64,000 bases of DNA from UBA932 sp031548545 (lineage in GTDB: Bacteria; Bacteroidota; Bacteroidia; Bacteroidales; UBA932): assembly GCA_031548545.1 (NCBI GenBank), contig JAVBQY010000014.1, positions 1-64,000 on the forward strand. The letters are read 5' to 3'. Under the pieces are notes generated by a model, which had not been told where the DNA came from, did no database searches, and worked only from the letters and a program-made list of their open reading frames with translations. Made by a program: the position numbers and the translations under genes. Within the stretch, counting starts at the first letter, position 1. Every line of letters starts with the position of its first letter. Of the stretch, positions 14,466-22,673 are shown one piece after another.

Positions 14466-16415
14466 TTATTCATTAATTAATATCTCCCATTCATAGAGCT
14501 TGCGTTCCAGGGCGGTTTTGATTTTGTTGTAATGCTGGAAAAAGGCGTCATCGATGCTGTGTCCGTCGGGTGCGGCCAATAACTTGTCTTGTTCGGCTAT
14601 TTGTTGCTCGAGTTCGGCAATTTCTTTTTCCACCGCTTCAATTTCGTTTTTGAGTTTACGGGCCTTGCGCTCCTGTTCTTTTTTCAGGCGGCGTTCTTCT
14701 TCGGCGCTGAGGGTGGGTGCGGATGCTGCATCCTGCGCCGGGTGCTTATCCCTTGTCTTTTCTGTTGCCGTTACCGGCGCTTTGCGCTCCAGTTCCCGGA
14801 GGTTTTCCAGCTTACGGCGCTGCAGGAAGTCCGTAATGCCGCCGAGATGTTCTTTCACCTTGCCGTCGCGGAATTCATAGATCTTGTCCACCAGCCCGTC
14901 TAAAAATTCACGGTCATGCGATACCACCAGCAGGGTGCCGTCATAGGCTGCAACGGCCTTTTTTAGAATATCCTTGGAGCGCATATCCATGTGGTTGGTC
15001 GGCTCGTCAAGGGCCAGCAGGTTATAGGGTTGGAGCATGAGCTTGGCCATGGCCAGGCGTGAGCGCTCACCGCCGCTAAGTACCTTTACTTTTTTATCAA
15101 TATCTTCGCCGCGGAAGAGAAAGGCGCCGAGAATATCACGGAGTTTAGTGCGGATATCACCCACGGCTACCCGGTCAAGCGTATCAAATACAGTAGCCTC
15201 CGGATCCATGATCTCATCCTGGTTCTGGGCGAAATAACCGGTTTCCACGTTATGCCCCAGCTTCACTTCACCGGCCTCATAGCCCAAATCGCCCACGGCA
15301 ATGCGGAGCATGGTGGTTTTACCTTCGCCGTTACGTCCTACAAAAGCCACTTTCTCGCCTCGCTCTATATGGATGTCGGCATCACGGAAGATGGTATGTT
15401 CGCCATAGCGTTTCATTACTTCTTTGGCCGTGAGTACAATCTGTCCGGAGCGTGGAGCGGGGGGGAATTTCATGTGCAGGGCGGCGTTGTCTTCATCGTC
15501 AATTTCTATGCGGTCGATTTTTTCCAGTTGTTTGACGCGTGATTGCACCTGGTTGGACTTTGATGGTTTGTAGCGGAAGCGTTCAATGAATTCTTCCGTC
15601 TTTTCTATCATCCGCTGTTGGTTCTCAAAGGCGGCCATTTGCTGTTCGCGGCGTTCGCGGCGCAGGACCACATACTTTGAGTAGGCGACTTTGTAGTCAT
15701 AGGCCTTCCCCAACAGGAGCTCTATGGTCCGGTTAGTCACGGAATCAAGCAGGGCGCGGTCGTGTGATATGAGTACTACGGAGCCGTTATAATCTTTCAG
15801 GTAGTCTTCCAGCCATTGTATGGATTCAATATCGAGGTGGTTGGTAGGCTCATCGAGGAGCAGCAGCTGCGGACGCTGTAATAATATTTTCGCCAGCTCT
15901 ATGCGCATACGCCATCCGCCGCTGAATTCGGAGGTCGGACGGTCGAAATCTTCGCGCTTGAAGCCAAGCCCGAGCAGGGTGCGTTCCGCATCACCTTGTT
16001 GGTTGTCTCCGCCGAATACGTGGTACTGGTCATTGACATCGTTCAGCCGGATGATCAGCTTGTGGTAGTCCTCCGATTCATAGTCCGTACGTTCTGCCAG
16101 TTCCTGCGTAATGCGTGTTATTTTGTGTTGTAGCTCCTGCAGGCGGGCAAAGGCGGTAAGCGCTTCTTCTATAACACTTTTTCCGTCGCTTACGGCCATT
16201 TGCTGCGGCAGGTAGCCAAGGGTATAATCATTAGGTATGGCGATCTGCCCGGAGGTGGGTGTCCGCAGGCCTGCCAGGATTTTGAGCAGGGTGGATTTGC
16301 CCGCGCCGTTTTTGCCTACGAGGCCTATGCGGTCGCGTGTGCCGATTGCAAACGAGACATCGTTGAAGAGCGTGAAACCGCCGAATTCTACGGTAAGATT
16401 ATTGATAGAAACCAT
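14466..16415 (-). CDS. ABC-F family ATPase
   Basis: The 649 residues hold two ABC domains in one chain with no membrane part: Walker A GKNGAGKST near residue 36 and GRNGEGKTT near residue 360, signature SGGWRMR and LSGGERSRLAMAKL, and Walker B LLLLDEPTNHLD and LLALDEPTNHMD. A linker of charged helix lies between them, and a coiled-coil tail (EIEAVEKEIAELEQQIAEQ) closes the protein. ABC-F proteins act on the ribosome: Uup/YdiF/EttA-type translation factors or antibiotic protection. The C-terminal coiled coil points to the Uup/YdiF side. Its -7 box ends eight bases before the ATG, so the mRNA has almost no leader. Confidence 0.93.
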   Translation of the reverse strand: MVSINNLTVEFGGFTLFNDVSFAIGTRDRIGLVGKNGAGKSTLLKILAGLRTPTSGQIAIPNDYTLGYLPQQMAVSDGKSVIEEALTAFARLQELQHKITRITQELAERTDYESEDYHKLIIRLNDVNDQYHVFGGDNQQGDAERTLLGLGFKREDFDRPTSEFSGGWRMRIELAKILLQRPQLLLLDEPTNHLDIESIQWLEDYLKDYNGSVVLISHDRALLDSVTNRTIELLLGKAYDYKVAYSKYVVLRRERREQQMAAFENQQRMIEKTEEFIERFRYKPSKSNQVQSRVKQLEKIDRIEIDDEDNAALHMKFPPAPRSGQIVLTAKEVMKRYGEHTIFRDADIHIERGEKVAFVGRNGEGKTTMLRIAVGDLGYEAGEVKLGHNVETGYFAQNQDEIMDPEATVFDTLDRVAVGDIRTKLRDILGAFLFRGEDIDKKVKVLSGGERSRLAMAKLMLQPYNLLALDEPTNHMDMRSKDILKKAVAAYDGTLLVVSHDREFLDGLVDKIYEFRDGKVKEHLGGITDFLQRRKLENLRELERKAPVTATEKTRDKHPAQDAASAPTLSAEEERRLKKEQERKARKLKNEIEAVEKEIAELEQQIAEQDKLLAAPDGHSIDDAFFQHYNKIKTALERKLYEWEILINE

Positions 16416-16423
16416 AATGGCGG

Positions 16424-16431
16424 CAAAGGTA
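16424..16431 (-). promoter_or_regulatory. -7 box of the ABC-F gene
   Basis: TACCTTTG on the minus strand; the ATG begins nine bases after the final G, implying a leader of only a few bases. No clear -33 element. Confidence 0.6.
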
Positions 16432-16440
16432 CGAAAAAAA

Positions 16441-16458
16441 AGTGACTAAGTGACTAAG
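16441..16458 (-). repeat. short octamer array
   Basis: Two AGTGACTA units plus AG (in the coding direction AGTCACTT twice), between the MATE stop and the ABC-F promoter. It belongs to the ANTNNCTT octamer family seen at 23581-23628. Confidence 0.6.
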
Positions 16459-16461
16459 AAA

Positions 16462-17805
16462 TCAGGCGTCTCCGTGCAGCAGCTTCTTCTGCCGCCAAAG
16501 CAGGCCTGTGGCTACGATGGCCGATAGGCCGTCGGAGAAAGGCAGTGCGAGCCAGATGCCGGTGATTCCGCCGAGGAGGGAGCCTATGTACAAGGCCGGC
16601 GCCAGAAACAGCACCTGTCTTGAGAGACTGAGGAAAATAGCCTGCCGGGCTTTACCTATGGCTTGGAAAAACTGTCCCGTTACAATCTGAAAACCTACGA
16701 TGGGGAATAAGATAAAGGTCATCCGGATAGCATGTGTCGCCATGTCTACCATTGTTTCATCAGAGGAAAAGACCCCGGCCATCAGGCGCGGAAGAGACAT
16801 GGCCATCACAAAGCCAAAACAGGTGACTATAGAGGCGGCTTTGACCGTTAATGTAAAGGCCTCCTTCATGCGTTTGGTCCGTCCGGCTCCATAGTTGTAG
16901 CCTACAATGGGTTGCATGCCCTGGCAAAGGCCGAAAACAATCATCACCACCATCATTCCGTAAGCGCCGATGATGCCGTAAACGCCAAGGGCCAGGTCGC
17001 CGCCGTGTTTTAAAAGCAGCTGGTTGAGTTCTATATTGATGGCGCTGCTGGCCGCATTCACCAGAAAGGGGGCCATACCTATGGAAAGGATGTTGCGTAC
17101 AATGCGTCGTTCGAACTGAAAGGCATGGCGGTGGTAGCGCAGAAAAGAAGACTTCCGGAAGAAATGCTCCATAGCATAAATTCCGCTGACGGACATGGAG
17201 ATCAGGGTGGCCCAGGCGGCCCCGCGTATGCCCATGTCAAAGCCGAAGATGAAGATGGCGTCAAGGAGGGCATTAAGGAGGGCGCCTACCAGGATCACGC
17301 GCATGGATTTTCCGGGATAGCCCGTAGAACGCATCATGCTGGCGTGGCCAAAGGCCAGGGAGGTCATCAGGGTGCCAGGAAGTACGATCTGCAGGTATTC
17401 TTTGGCATAGGGTATGGTTTGCTGCGTTCCACCGAACAAGACCAGCAGGGGGTCCAGAAAGATGATGGATAGGCAGACCACCGTACCGGAAATGCACAAC
17501 AGCATGACCAGGCTGTGGGCCAGTATTTTTTCCGCCCAGCGGAGGTCTTTCATGCCCAAAACGATGGAGACGCGGGTAGAGGCGCCGACCCCGACCAGTG
17601 TGCCGAAGGCCTGTAAGAGTACCATCAGCGGAAACGTCAGGGTAAGTCCGGAAATGGCCATAGCGCCCACGCCCTGGCCGATGAATATGCGGTCTACAAT
17701 ATTGTACAAGGCCATAACCAGTGAACTGACGATGGCCGGTAAAGCATATTGCCGCAATAGTTTGCTTATTTTTTCCGTTTCAAGGGCGTGAGGGGTTTCT
17801 TGCAT
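16462..17805 (-). CDS. MATE-family multidrug/cation efflux transporter
   Basis: The 447 residues have about 12 membrane segments in two MATE halves. Family patterns are present: ALPAIVSSLVMALYNIVDRIFIGQGVGAMAISGLT (key part YNIVDRIFIGQGVG) in the first half, and FGLCQGMQPIVGYNYGAGRTKRMKEAF (key part GMQPIVGYNYGAG) in the second, both close to the MepA/NorM groups. It exports cationic drugs or metabolites using Na+ or H+. The frame is open up to 17889, but that would overlap the gldFG gene. The ATG at 17805 starts right after a consensus promoter (17813-17820), which settles the start. Confidence 0.92.
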   Translation of the reverse strand: MQETPHALETEKISKLLRQYALPAIVSSLVMALYNIVDRIFIGQGVGAMAISGLTLTFPLMVLLQAFGTLVGVGASTRVSIVLGMKDLRWAEKILAHSLVMLLCISGTVVCLSIIFLDPLLVLFGGTQQTIPYAKEYLQIVLPGTLMTSLAFGHASMMRSTGYPGKSMRVILVGALLNALLDAIFIFGFDMGIRGAAWATLISMSVSGIYAMEHFFRKSSFLRYHRHAFQFERRIVRNILSIGMAPFLVNAASSAINIELNQLLLKHGGDLALGVYGIIGAYGMMVVMIVFGLCQGMQPIVGYNYGAGRTKRMKEAFTLTVKAASIVTCFGFVMAMSLPRLMAGVFSSDETMVDMATHAIRMTFILFPIVGFQIVTGQFFQAIGKARQAIFLSLSRQVLFLAPALYIGSLLGGITGIWLALPFSDGLSAIVATGLLWRQKKLLHGDA

Positions 17806-17812
17806 AAGGGTG

Positions 17813-17820
17813 CAAAGGTA
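17813..17820 (-). promoter_or_regulatory. promoter of the MATE gene
   Basis: TTTTG ending at 17841, 20-base spacer, TACCTTTG. The ATG begins eight bases after the box, so the leader is near zero. The promoter lies in the 45-base gap after the gldFG stop. Confidence 0.75.
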
Positions 17821-17849
17821 GTGTTTAATGCCCGAAAGTGCAAAAGCGG

Positions 17850-20288
17850 CTATATAGTATTTTTGCCGTACTTTCGCTTCCTTAGCCACATAAAGAGCCC
17901 GCCAAAAAGTAATACCGCCAGTGGCGGCACGAGTGTGTTAACGGCTACCCAAAGCGAGCGGTGTAGCCGGATTTCCCGCTTGTCGAGCAGGCGCAATTCC
18001 CATTCGCGGCGGCGTAGTTGAAGGAGTTGTTCATCGCCCAGCAGATAATAAGCCATGTTTTTTACCAGGTTTTTATTGCCGAACTGTACGCTGGTGTATT
18101 TGTCAAAACCGAGGGGGAGTATACGGGTGCCGTCGGCACGGCGGACGACTTCGTTGCGGATGATATCGCCATCGGATACGATAATCATTTTGCTGGGCTT
18201 ACTGCCGGCCGCAAAAGTGAAAGGCTGTCCGTTGTTGTATTGACCGAGCGGGCGGTTCCGGAAGGCGGAAGGAAATTCACCCTCCATCAGCAAGGCCACA
18301 GGCAGGAACGATTGATTGAAGCGGGCAGGGTCATTTTGTTGTGAGATTTCGGTCAGACTGATGCGGAAAGGCACCTGCTGGGTATGGGAGTACTGCGAAC
18401 TGTGCAATAGGAATTCTTTGACAATGCCGGGATGGGCGTTGACGGTGTCGATACTGCCGGGATATTGCGACATAACGAGGTTGAGCCCACGGGTAATGTC
18501 ATTATAGGGCGGGGCGTTTAACAGCGGATAATAGGTCCAGGGCGAGGGCTGCCACCGGGCCGTTTGTCCTGCAGGGGCTATGTTCACAGGCAGAAAGGAG
18601 CATTGCAGGTCCTGGATAACATCCGGGTTGATGCGTGCGCCGTAGTGAAAGAGCTGTTCTTCCAGCTGGTGCCCGGCCGCCAATGCAAAGGTATAGAAGC
18701 CGTTTGCCAGCGAGTCATGGTGGACGTGCACTTCATCAATGAACCAGGCCACGCGGCCGCCTTGCATGATGTACTGGTCTACGACTAATTTGTCTGCCTC
18801 GCTCCATGCTTGCATGGGTTTGGCAATAATGACCAGGTCGTAGCGGTCCAGGATACCCACGCGTCCAAAAGGAATTACGCGGTCAATGTGGCAAAAGCCG
18901 CCCAATTCCTTGGTGATGTCGCCGGTTTCATATTCGTCAAGTTCTCCGTGCCCTTCTATGAACGCGACCTGGGGGCGCCGGGTCCGGCTGATCCGGGAGA
19001 TGGCGCTGACCAGTTCATATTCTACATTCTGCTGGGCGATGAGAATGGCTGCTTCCGGATCTCGCTGGGCATCGTTTTGCAGGAAGTTGACGGGTATTTC
19101 ACGGGTTGCTAAGACGAGTGAATCGCCTTCAGGCAGGGATAGGGTATAGCTGATCAGCGCGCCGGGGAAGAGGATACGTTCGCTGTTGCTGCCCCCTGTG
19201 TTTTCTTGTACGATAAAGGGGGAAAGGCCGCTCATTTGCAGGGCAGCATAAATTTTGTCCGGCTGCTCGCCGCCTGCTTCCTTGTCAATGTCTATGAATT
19301 CGTAGTGCAGATTTTGTCCGGCGTAGACTTTTAGTTCATCCAGTGTTTCGCGGATGGTTGTTTCTAGCTTGCGCATAGGGATGGGCATTTCGCCGTCAAG
19401 AAATACCCGTATGTAGCAGGTGCTGTTTAGTTCGCGCAGGGTGTTTTTACTGACGGATGTGATGGTATAGCGATGGTCCTCAGTAAGATCTATGCGGAAA
19501 AAGATATGTTGGGCGGCGAAATTAAGCGCAATGATAGCAGCGTATAAGATACCGGTGCGCAGGCTGCTGTTGCGCTTTTCGTTTTGCAGCACCCACCAGC
19601 TGAGGCTCAGGAAGAGGGTGATCAGGCTGAGAAAATACAGCAGGTCACGCGAGTCAATGACCCCACGGCTCATGGATGTATAATGTTCGTTGATGCCTAA
19701 TCCCGGGATCCATGCGCTGCCGGTTAATTGCGCCAGCCCGTCAAATCCGCTGTATACAAAAAAGCAAGCTACGGCTGCTGCAATATAGGCTACAAGCTGG
19801 TTTACGGTAAGCGCCGAAGCCAGTATGCCTATGGCTGCATAGCCTGCTGCCAAACATAATAGTCCGAGGTAAGCGCCCCAGATTCCTCCGGCATCCAGAT
19901 TGCCAGCCGGATTTCCGAGGCGGTAGATGCTGTAATAATATACCAGGGTAGGGAGCAGGGCCAAGGCGGCCAATAGCACTGCGGCGAGGTACTTGGCTAT
20001 AATCAATTGTGTCTTGGAGAGAGGCTTGGTGAGCAGGAGTTCCAGGGTGCCGGATTTTTTTTCTTCGGCAAAGCTGCGCATGGTGACTGCGGGCAAGAGA
20101 AACAGAAAGACCCAGGGTGCAATGCTGAATAGCGTGTCGAGATTAGCGTAGCCACCGTCGAGCACATTGAATTCGCCCGGCCCTATCCACATGAACCAGG
20201 CATTCACCAGAAGGAATATAATGATGGTGAGGTAGCCGATGAGCGACGAAAAGAAGGCGCGGATTTCCTTTGTAAGCAGTGCGGTCAT
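17850..20288 (-). CDS. GldF-GldG fusion: ABC permease joined to GldG-like domain
   Basis: The 812 residues combine two proteins that are separate in Flavobacteria. Residues 1-245 form an ABC-2 permease with six membrane segments (GldF-like: MRSFAEEKKSGTLELLLTKPLSKTQLIIAKY, key part EEKKSGTLELLLTKPLS). After it comes a GldG-type region with one membrane segment, a long periplasmic DUF4350/IFT52-like domain (ALQMSGLSPFIVQENT, RRPQVAFIEGHGELDE) and a C-terminal membrane helix. In gliders this system works with an ATPase, GldA, and is needed for motility; in non-gliding Bacteroidales the role is unknown. No GldA gene is seen near it: the ABC-F protein downstream is not of that type. Confidence 0.85.
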   Translation of the reverse strand: MTALLTKEIRAFFSSLIGYLTIIIFLLVNAWFMWIGPGEFNVLDGGYANLDTLFSIAPWVFLFLLPAVTMRSFAEEKKSGTLELLLTKPLSKTQLIIAKYLAAVLLAALALLPTLVYYYSIYRLGNPAGNLDAGGIWGAYLGLLCLAAGYAAIGILASALTVNQLVAYIAAAVACFFVYSGFDGLAQLTGSAWIPGLGINEHYTSMSRGVIDSRDLLYFLSLITLFLSLSWWVLQNEKRNSSLRTGILYAAIIALNFAAQHIFFRIDLTEDHRYTITSVSKNTLRELNSTCYIRVFLDGEMPIPMRKLETTIRETLDELKVYAGQNLHYEFIDIDKEAGGEQPDKIYAALQMSGLSPFIVQENTGGSNSERILFPGALISYTLSLPEGDSLVLATREIPVNFLQNDAQRDPEAAILIAQQNVEYELVSAISRISRTRRPQVAFIEGHGELDEYETGDITKELGGFCHIDRVIPFGRVGILDRYDLVIIAKPMQAWSEADKLVVDQYIMQGGRVAWFIDEVHVHHDSLANGFYTFALAAGHQLEEQLFHYGARINPDVIQDLQCSFLPVNIAPAGQTARWQPSPWTYYPLLNAPPYNDITRGLNLVMSQYPGSIDTVNAHPGIVKEFLLHSSQYSHTQQVPFRISLTEISQQNDPARFNQSFLPVALLMEGEFPSAFRNRPLGQYNNGQPFTFAAGSKPSKMIIVSDGDIIRNEVVRRADGTRILPLGFDKYTSVQFGNKNLVKNMAYYLLGDEQLLQLRRREWELRLLDKREIRLHRSLWVAVNTLVPPLAVLLFGGLFMWLRKRKYGKNTI

Positions 20289-20294
20289 ATAAAA

Positions 20295-20322
20295 TAGTGA
20301 ATAGTGAATAGTGAATAATGAA
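20295..20322 (-). repeat. tandem heptamer array between lpxB and gldFG
   Basis: Four units, TAGTGAA three times and TAATGAA once, fill the spacer of 40 bases between the lpxB stop and the gldFG start. Confidence 0.9.
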
Positions 20323-20328
20323 GCGGAC

Positions 20329-21462
20329 TCACGAGCGGGAGGGGGGGGCTTTTTTTACCATTTCCAGGGCCACGCGGTTGGCGGCGCCGGGTTCGCCCAG
20401 TAATTTACGCAGGCTTGCATAGTTGTTCAGCAGGGCTTGTCGCTTACTGCCGCCGGGCAGGAGAGATTGCAACTCGGCCTGCATGTTGGCGGCATTCATG
20501 TCGTGCTGGAGCAGTTCGGTAACCACCGGCGCGTCCATGATCAGGTTGACCAGTGAGATGTATTTGGTTTTTACCAGCCGCTTGGCAATTTGGAAGGAGA
20601 GTTCATTGCCGCCATAGCACACCACCTGAGGGGTGCCTGCCAGCGCTGCTTCAAGGGTGGCGGTTCCGGAGGCGACAATCGCCGCATCCGACAAGGCCAT
20701 CAGTGCGTAGGTCTGGTTGTATACAATGCCGAAATCCGTGCCCTGCAGGTATTTTTGATAAACTGCCGGGTCTATTGACGGGGCGCCGGCTACCACAAAG
20801 CGGTAGGCCGGGAACGTCCGGGCCAATGATAGTACGCGTGGCAGTACATAGTTGATTTCCATCAGGCGACTGCCGGCGAGTACGGCGATCAGCGGCTTGT
20901 CCTCATCCAGTCCATTGGCTTTGCAGAAAGCTGTCAAGGACGGGGTGCCGGCCAGCCGCTCGTCTACCATGTCTTTTAACGGGTTGCCGGTGTAGAAGGC
21001 CTCAATGCCCCATTTCTTGAAGTAATCGACTTCAAAGGGAAAGATGATGAACAGTTGGTCTACATATTTTTTCAGCCGGTGTACCCGTTTTTCTTTCCAG
21101 GCCCAGACCTTGGGGGCGATGTAGTAAAATACTTTGATGCCATGCTTTTTGGCAAATTTGGCCATTCTGAAGTTGAAGCCGGGATAGTCAATCAGGATCA
21201 GTACATCCGGCCGATTTTCCAGCAGGTCGCATTGACACTGGCGGAGATTGCGTGCCACGCTGCGCAGTTTCATCAGAACTTCCCAGAAACCCATAACGGC
21301 CGTTTCCTTGTAATGCTTTACCAATGTGCCGCCTTCGGCTGCCATGAGGTCGCCTCCCCAGAAACGGAAATGCGCCTGCGGATCAGCTTGTTTCAACCCT
21401 TGCATGAGCCGGCTGCCATGTAAGTCGCCCGATGCCTCTCCGGATATGATATAATAGTTCAT
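20329..21462 (-). CDS. lpxB: lipid-A-disaccharide synthase LpxB
   Basis: The 377 residues begin with the typical MNYYIISGEASGDLHGSRLM. They go on with LIDYPGFNFRMAKFAKK, YYIAPKVWAWKEKRV and the C-terminal nucleotide-binding segments ASGTATLEAALAGTPQVVCY. It joins UDP-2,3-diacylglucosamine and lipid X to the lipid A disaccharide (GT19) at the inner membrane. The frame is open up to 21543, but a promoter box ends just six bases before the ATG at 21462, so this ATG is right and the mRNA is probably leaderless. The last codons contain runs of seven A and eight C (coding strand), an unstable-looking end. Confidence 0.95.
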   Translation of the reverse strand: MNYYIISGEASGDLHGSRLMQGLKQADPQAHFRFWGGDLMAAEGGTLVKHYKETAVMGFWEVLMKLRSVARNLRQCQCDLLENRPDVLILIDYPGFNFRMAKFAKKHGIKVFYYIAPKVWAWKEKRVHRLKKYVDQLFIIFPFEVDYFKKWGIEAFYTGNPLKDMVDERLAGTPSLTAFCKANGLDEDKPLIAVLAGSRLMEINYVLPRVLSLARTFPAYRFVVAGAPSIDPAVYQKYLQGTDFGIVYNQTYALMALSDAAIVASGTATLEAALAGTPQVVCYGGNELSFQIAKRLVKTKYISLVNLIMDAPVVTELLQHDMNAANMQAELQSLLPGGSKRQALLNNYASLRKLLGEPGAANRVALEMVKKAPPSRS

Positions 21463-21467
21463 AACTG

Positions 21468-21475
21468 CAAAGATA
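21468..21475 (-). promoter_or_regulatory. -7 box of lpxB, implying a leaderless mRNA
   Basis: TATCTTTG on the minus strand; only five bases separate its G from the ATG. The expected transcription start therefore falls on or next to the start codon. No good -33 element is seen. Confidence 0.65.
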
Positions 21476-21481
21476 AGAAAA

Positions 21482-21496
21482 AAGAGACGAAGAGAA
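21482..21496 (-). repeat. short octamer-type repeat upstream of lpxB
   Basis: In the lpxB direction it reads TTCTCTTCGTCTCTT, two TCTCTT units eight bases apart. The 14-base core also occurs at 46720-46733 in the opposite relation to its neighbour gene. Confidence 0.45.
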
Positions 21497-21504
21497 TAAT
21501 ACAA

Positions 21505-21538
21505 TAAAAAACGGCCCATCGTCAGATGAACCGTTTTT
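21505..21538 (-). terminator. intrinsic terminator of gapA
   Basis: On the minus strand AAAAACGGTTCATC pairs with GATGGGCCGTTTTT over 14 bp (two G-T pairs) with a TGAC loop, followed by T. It starts 24 bases after the gapA stop. Confidence 0.9.
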
Positions 21539-21561
21539 ATCAATAGGATGTCCGCAGTTAA

Positions 21562-22569
21562 TTATTTTACTGTGGCCATGTGTGAGATCAGTTCGAGCAC
21601 CTTGTTAGAGTAGCCCCATTCGTTATCATACCATGCAACGAGTTTTACGAAGTTCGCATTCAACGCGATACCGGCTTTGGCATCGAATACTGAAGTGCGT
21701 TTTTCGTGAATGAAGTCGGTAGAAACCACTTCGTCTTCGGTATAGCCCAGTACGCCATTCAGTTCGCCATCAGCAGCGGCTTTCACGGCAGCTTTGATTT
21801 CTTCGTAGGTAGCGGCTTTTTCCAAACGGCAGGTCAGGTCAACAACAGACACGTCAACGGTAGGTACACGGAAGGACATACCGGTCAGCTTGCCTTTCAA
21901 CTCGGGGATTACCACGCCTACAGCCTTGGCAGCGCCGGTGCTGGAGGGGATGATGTTGGCAGCAGCTGCACGTCCGCCGCGCCAGTCTTTGGCTGAGGGA
22001 CCGTCTACGGTTTTCTGGGTGGCGGTAGTAGCGTGTACGGTGGTCATCAAACCTTCTACGATACCGAATTTGTCATTGATCACCTTAGCCAGGGGAGCCA
22101 GACAGTTGGTGGTGCAGGAGGCGTTGGAAACGATGGTTTCACCTTTATAGTTCTTGTGGTTAACACCGTATACAAACATGGGGGTGTCATCTTTTGAAGG
22201 AGCGGACATTACCACACGTTTTGCGCCGGCCTGGATATGGGCTTCGGCTTTTTCCTTGGTCAGGAACAAACCGGTAGATTCTACTACATATTCGGCGCCT
22301 ACTTCATTCCATTTCAGGTTCGCAGGGTCTTTTTCAGCCGTTACGCGGATGGCTTGTCCGTTTACGACCAATTTGCCGTCTTTCACTTCGATAGTGCCTT
22401 TGAACTGGCCGTGTACCGAATCATAGCGGAGCATATATACCATGTAATCAACATCAATAAGGTCGTTGATGCCGACAACTTCAATGTCATTGCGTTCTTC
22501 CATGGCTGCACGGAATACCAAACGTCCGATGCGGCCAAATCCGTTAATACCAACTTTAATTTTTGCCAT
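21562..22569 (-). CDS. gapA: glyceraldehyde-3-phosphate dehydrogenase
   Basis: The 335 residues have the Rossmann start VGINGFGRIGRLVFRA, catalytic Cys152 in SNASCTTNCLAPLAKV, and the C-terminal WYDNEWGYSNKVLELI. It turns glyceraldehyde 3-phosphate into 1,3-bisphosphoglycerate in glycolysis. Asp36 in GINDLID predicts NAD rather than NADP use. Codon choice is clean and the GC content is near that of core genes, as for a highly expressed enzyme. It stands alone between its promoter (22609-22616) and terminator. Confidence 0.98.
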   Translation of the reverse strand: MAKIKVGINGFGRIGRLVFRAAMEERNDIEVVGINDLIDVDYMVYMLRYDSVHGQFKGTIEVKDGKLVVNGQAIRVTAEKDPANLKWNEVGAEYVVESTGLFLTKEKAEAHIQAGAKRVVMSAPSKDDTPMFVYGVNHKNYKGETIVSNASCTTNCLAPLAKVINDKFGIVEGLMTTVHATTATQKTVDGPSAKDWRGGRAAAANIIPSSTGAAKAVGVVIPELKGKLTGMSFRVPTVDVSVVDLTCRLEKAATYEEIKAAVKAAADGELNGVLGYTEDEVVSTDFIHEKRTSVFDAKAGIALNANFVKLVAWYDNEWGYSNKVLELISHMATVK

Positions 22570-22608
22570 AATGCTATTAATTTTAATTATTGTTCATTTT
22601 TCAAGGGG

Positions 22609-22616
22609 CAAATTTA
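22609..22616 (-). promoter_or_regulatory. -7 box of gapA
   Basis: TAAATTTG on the minus strand, 40 bases before the ATG. It is divergent to the yicC box at 22638-22645, with 21 bases between the two boxes, so both promoters compete for the same DNA. Confidence 0.65.
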
Positions 22617-22637
22617 AGTATTTTTTACGAAAATTTA

Positions 22638-22645
22638 TATCTTTG
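22638..22645 (+). promoter_or_regulatory. -7 box of yicC
   Basis: TATCTTTG followed by GC, 29 bases before the ATG at 22674. It shows that upstream in-frame starts (from 22590) are not used. Confidence 0.7.
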
Positions 22646-22673
22646 CAGATTAATAATTTGTAAACTTTCGACT

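Noticed and set aside
14462..14475. Two heptamer units between rlmB and the ABC-F gene as an array
   Set aside because: Only two units and one imperfect; noted as related to the family but too short to call a repeat feature.
21482..21505. Possible purine-rich ribosome site or regulator site before lpxB
   Set aside because: It lies upstream of the -7 box and matches the octamer repeat type instead.
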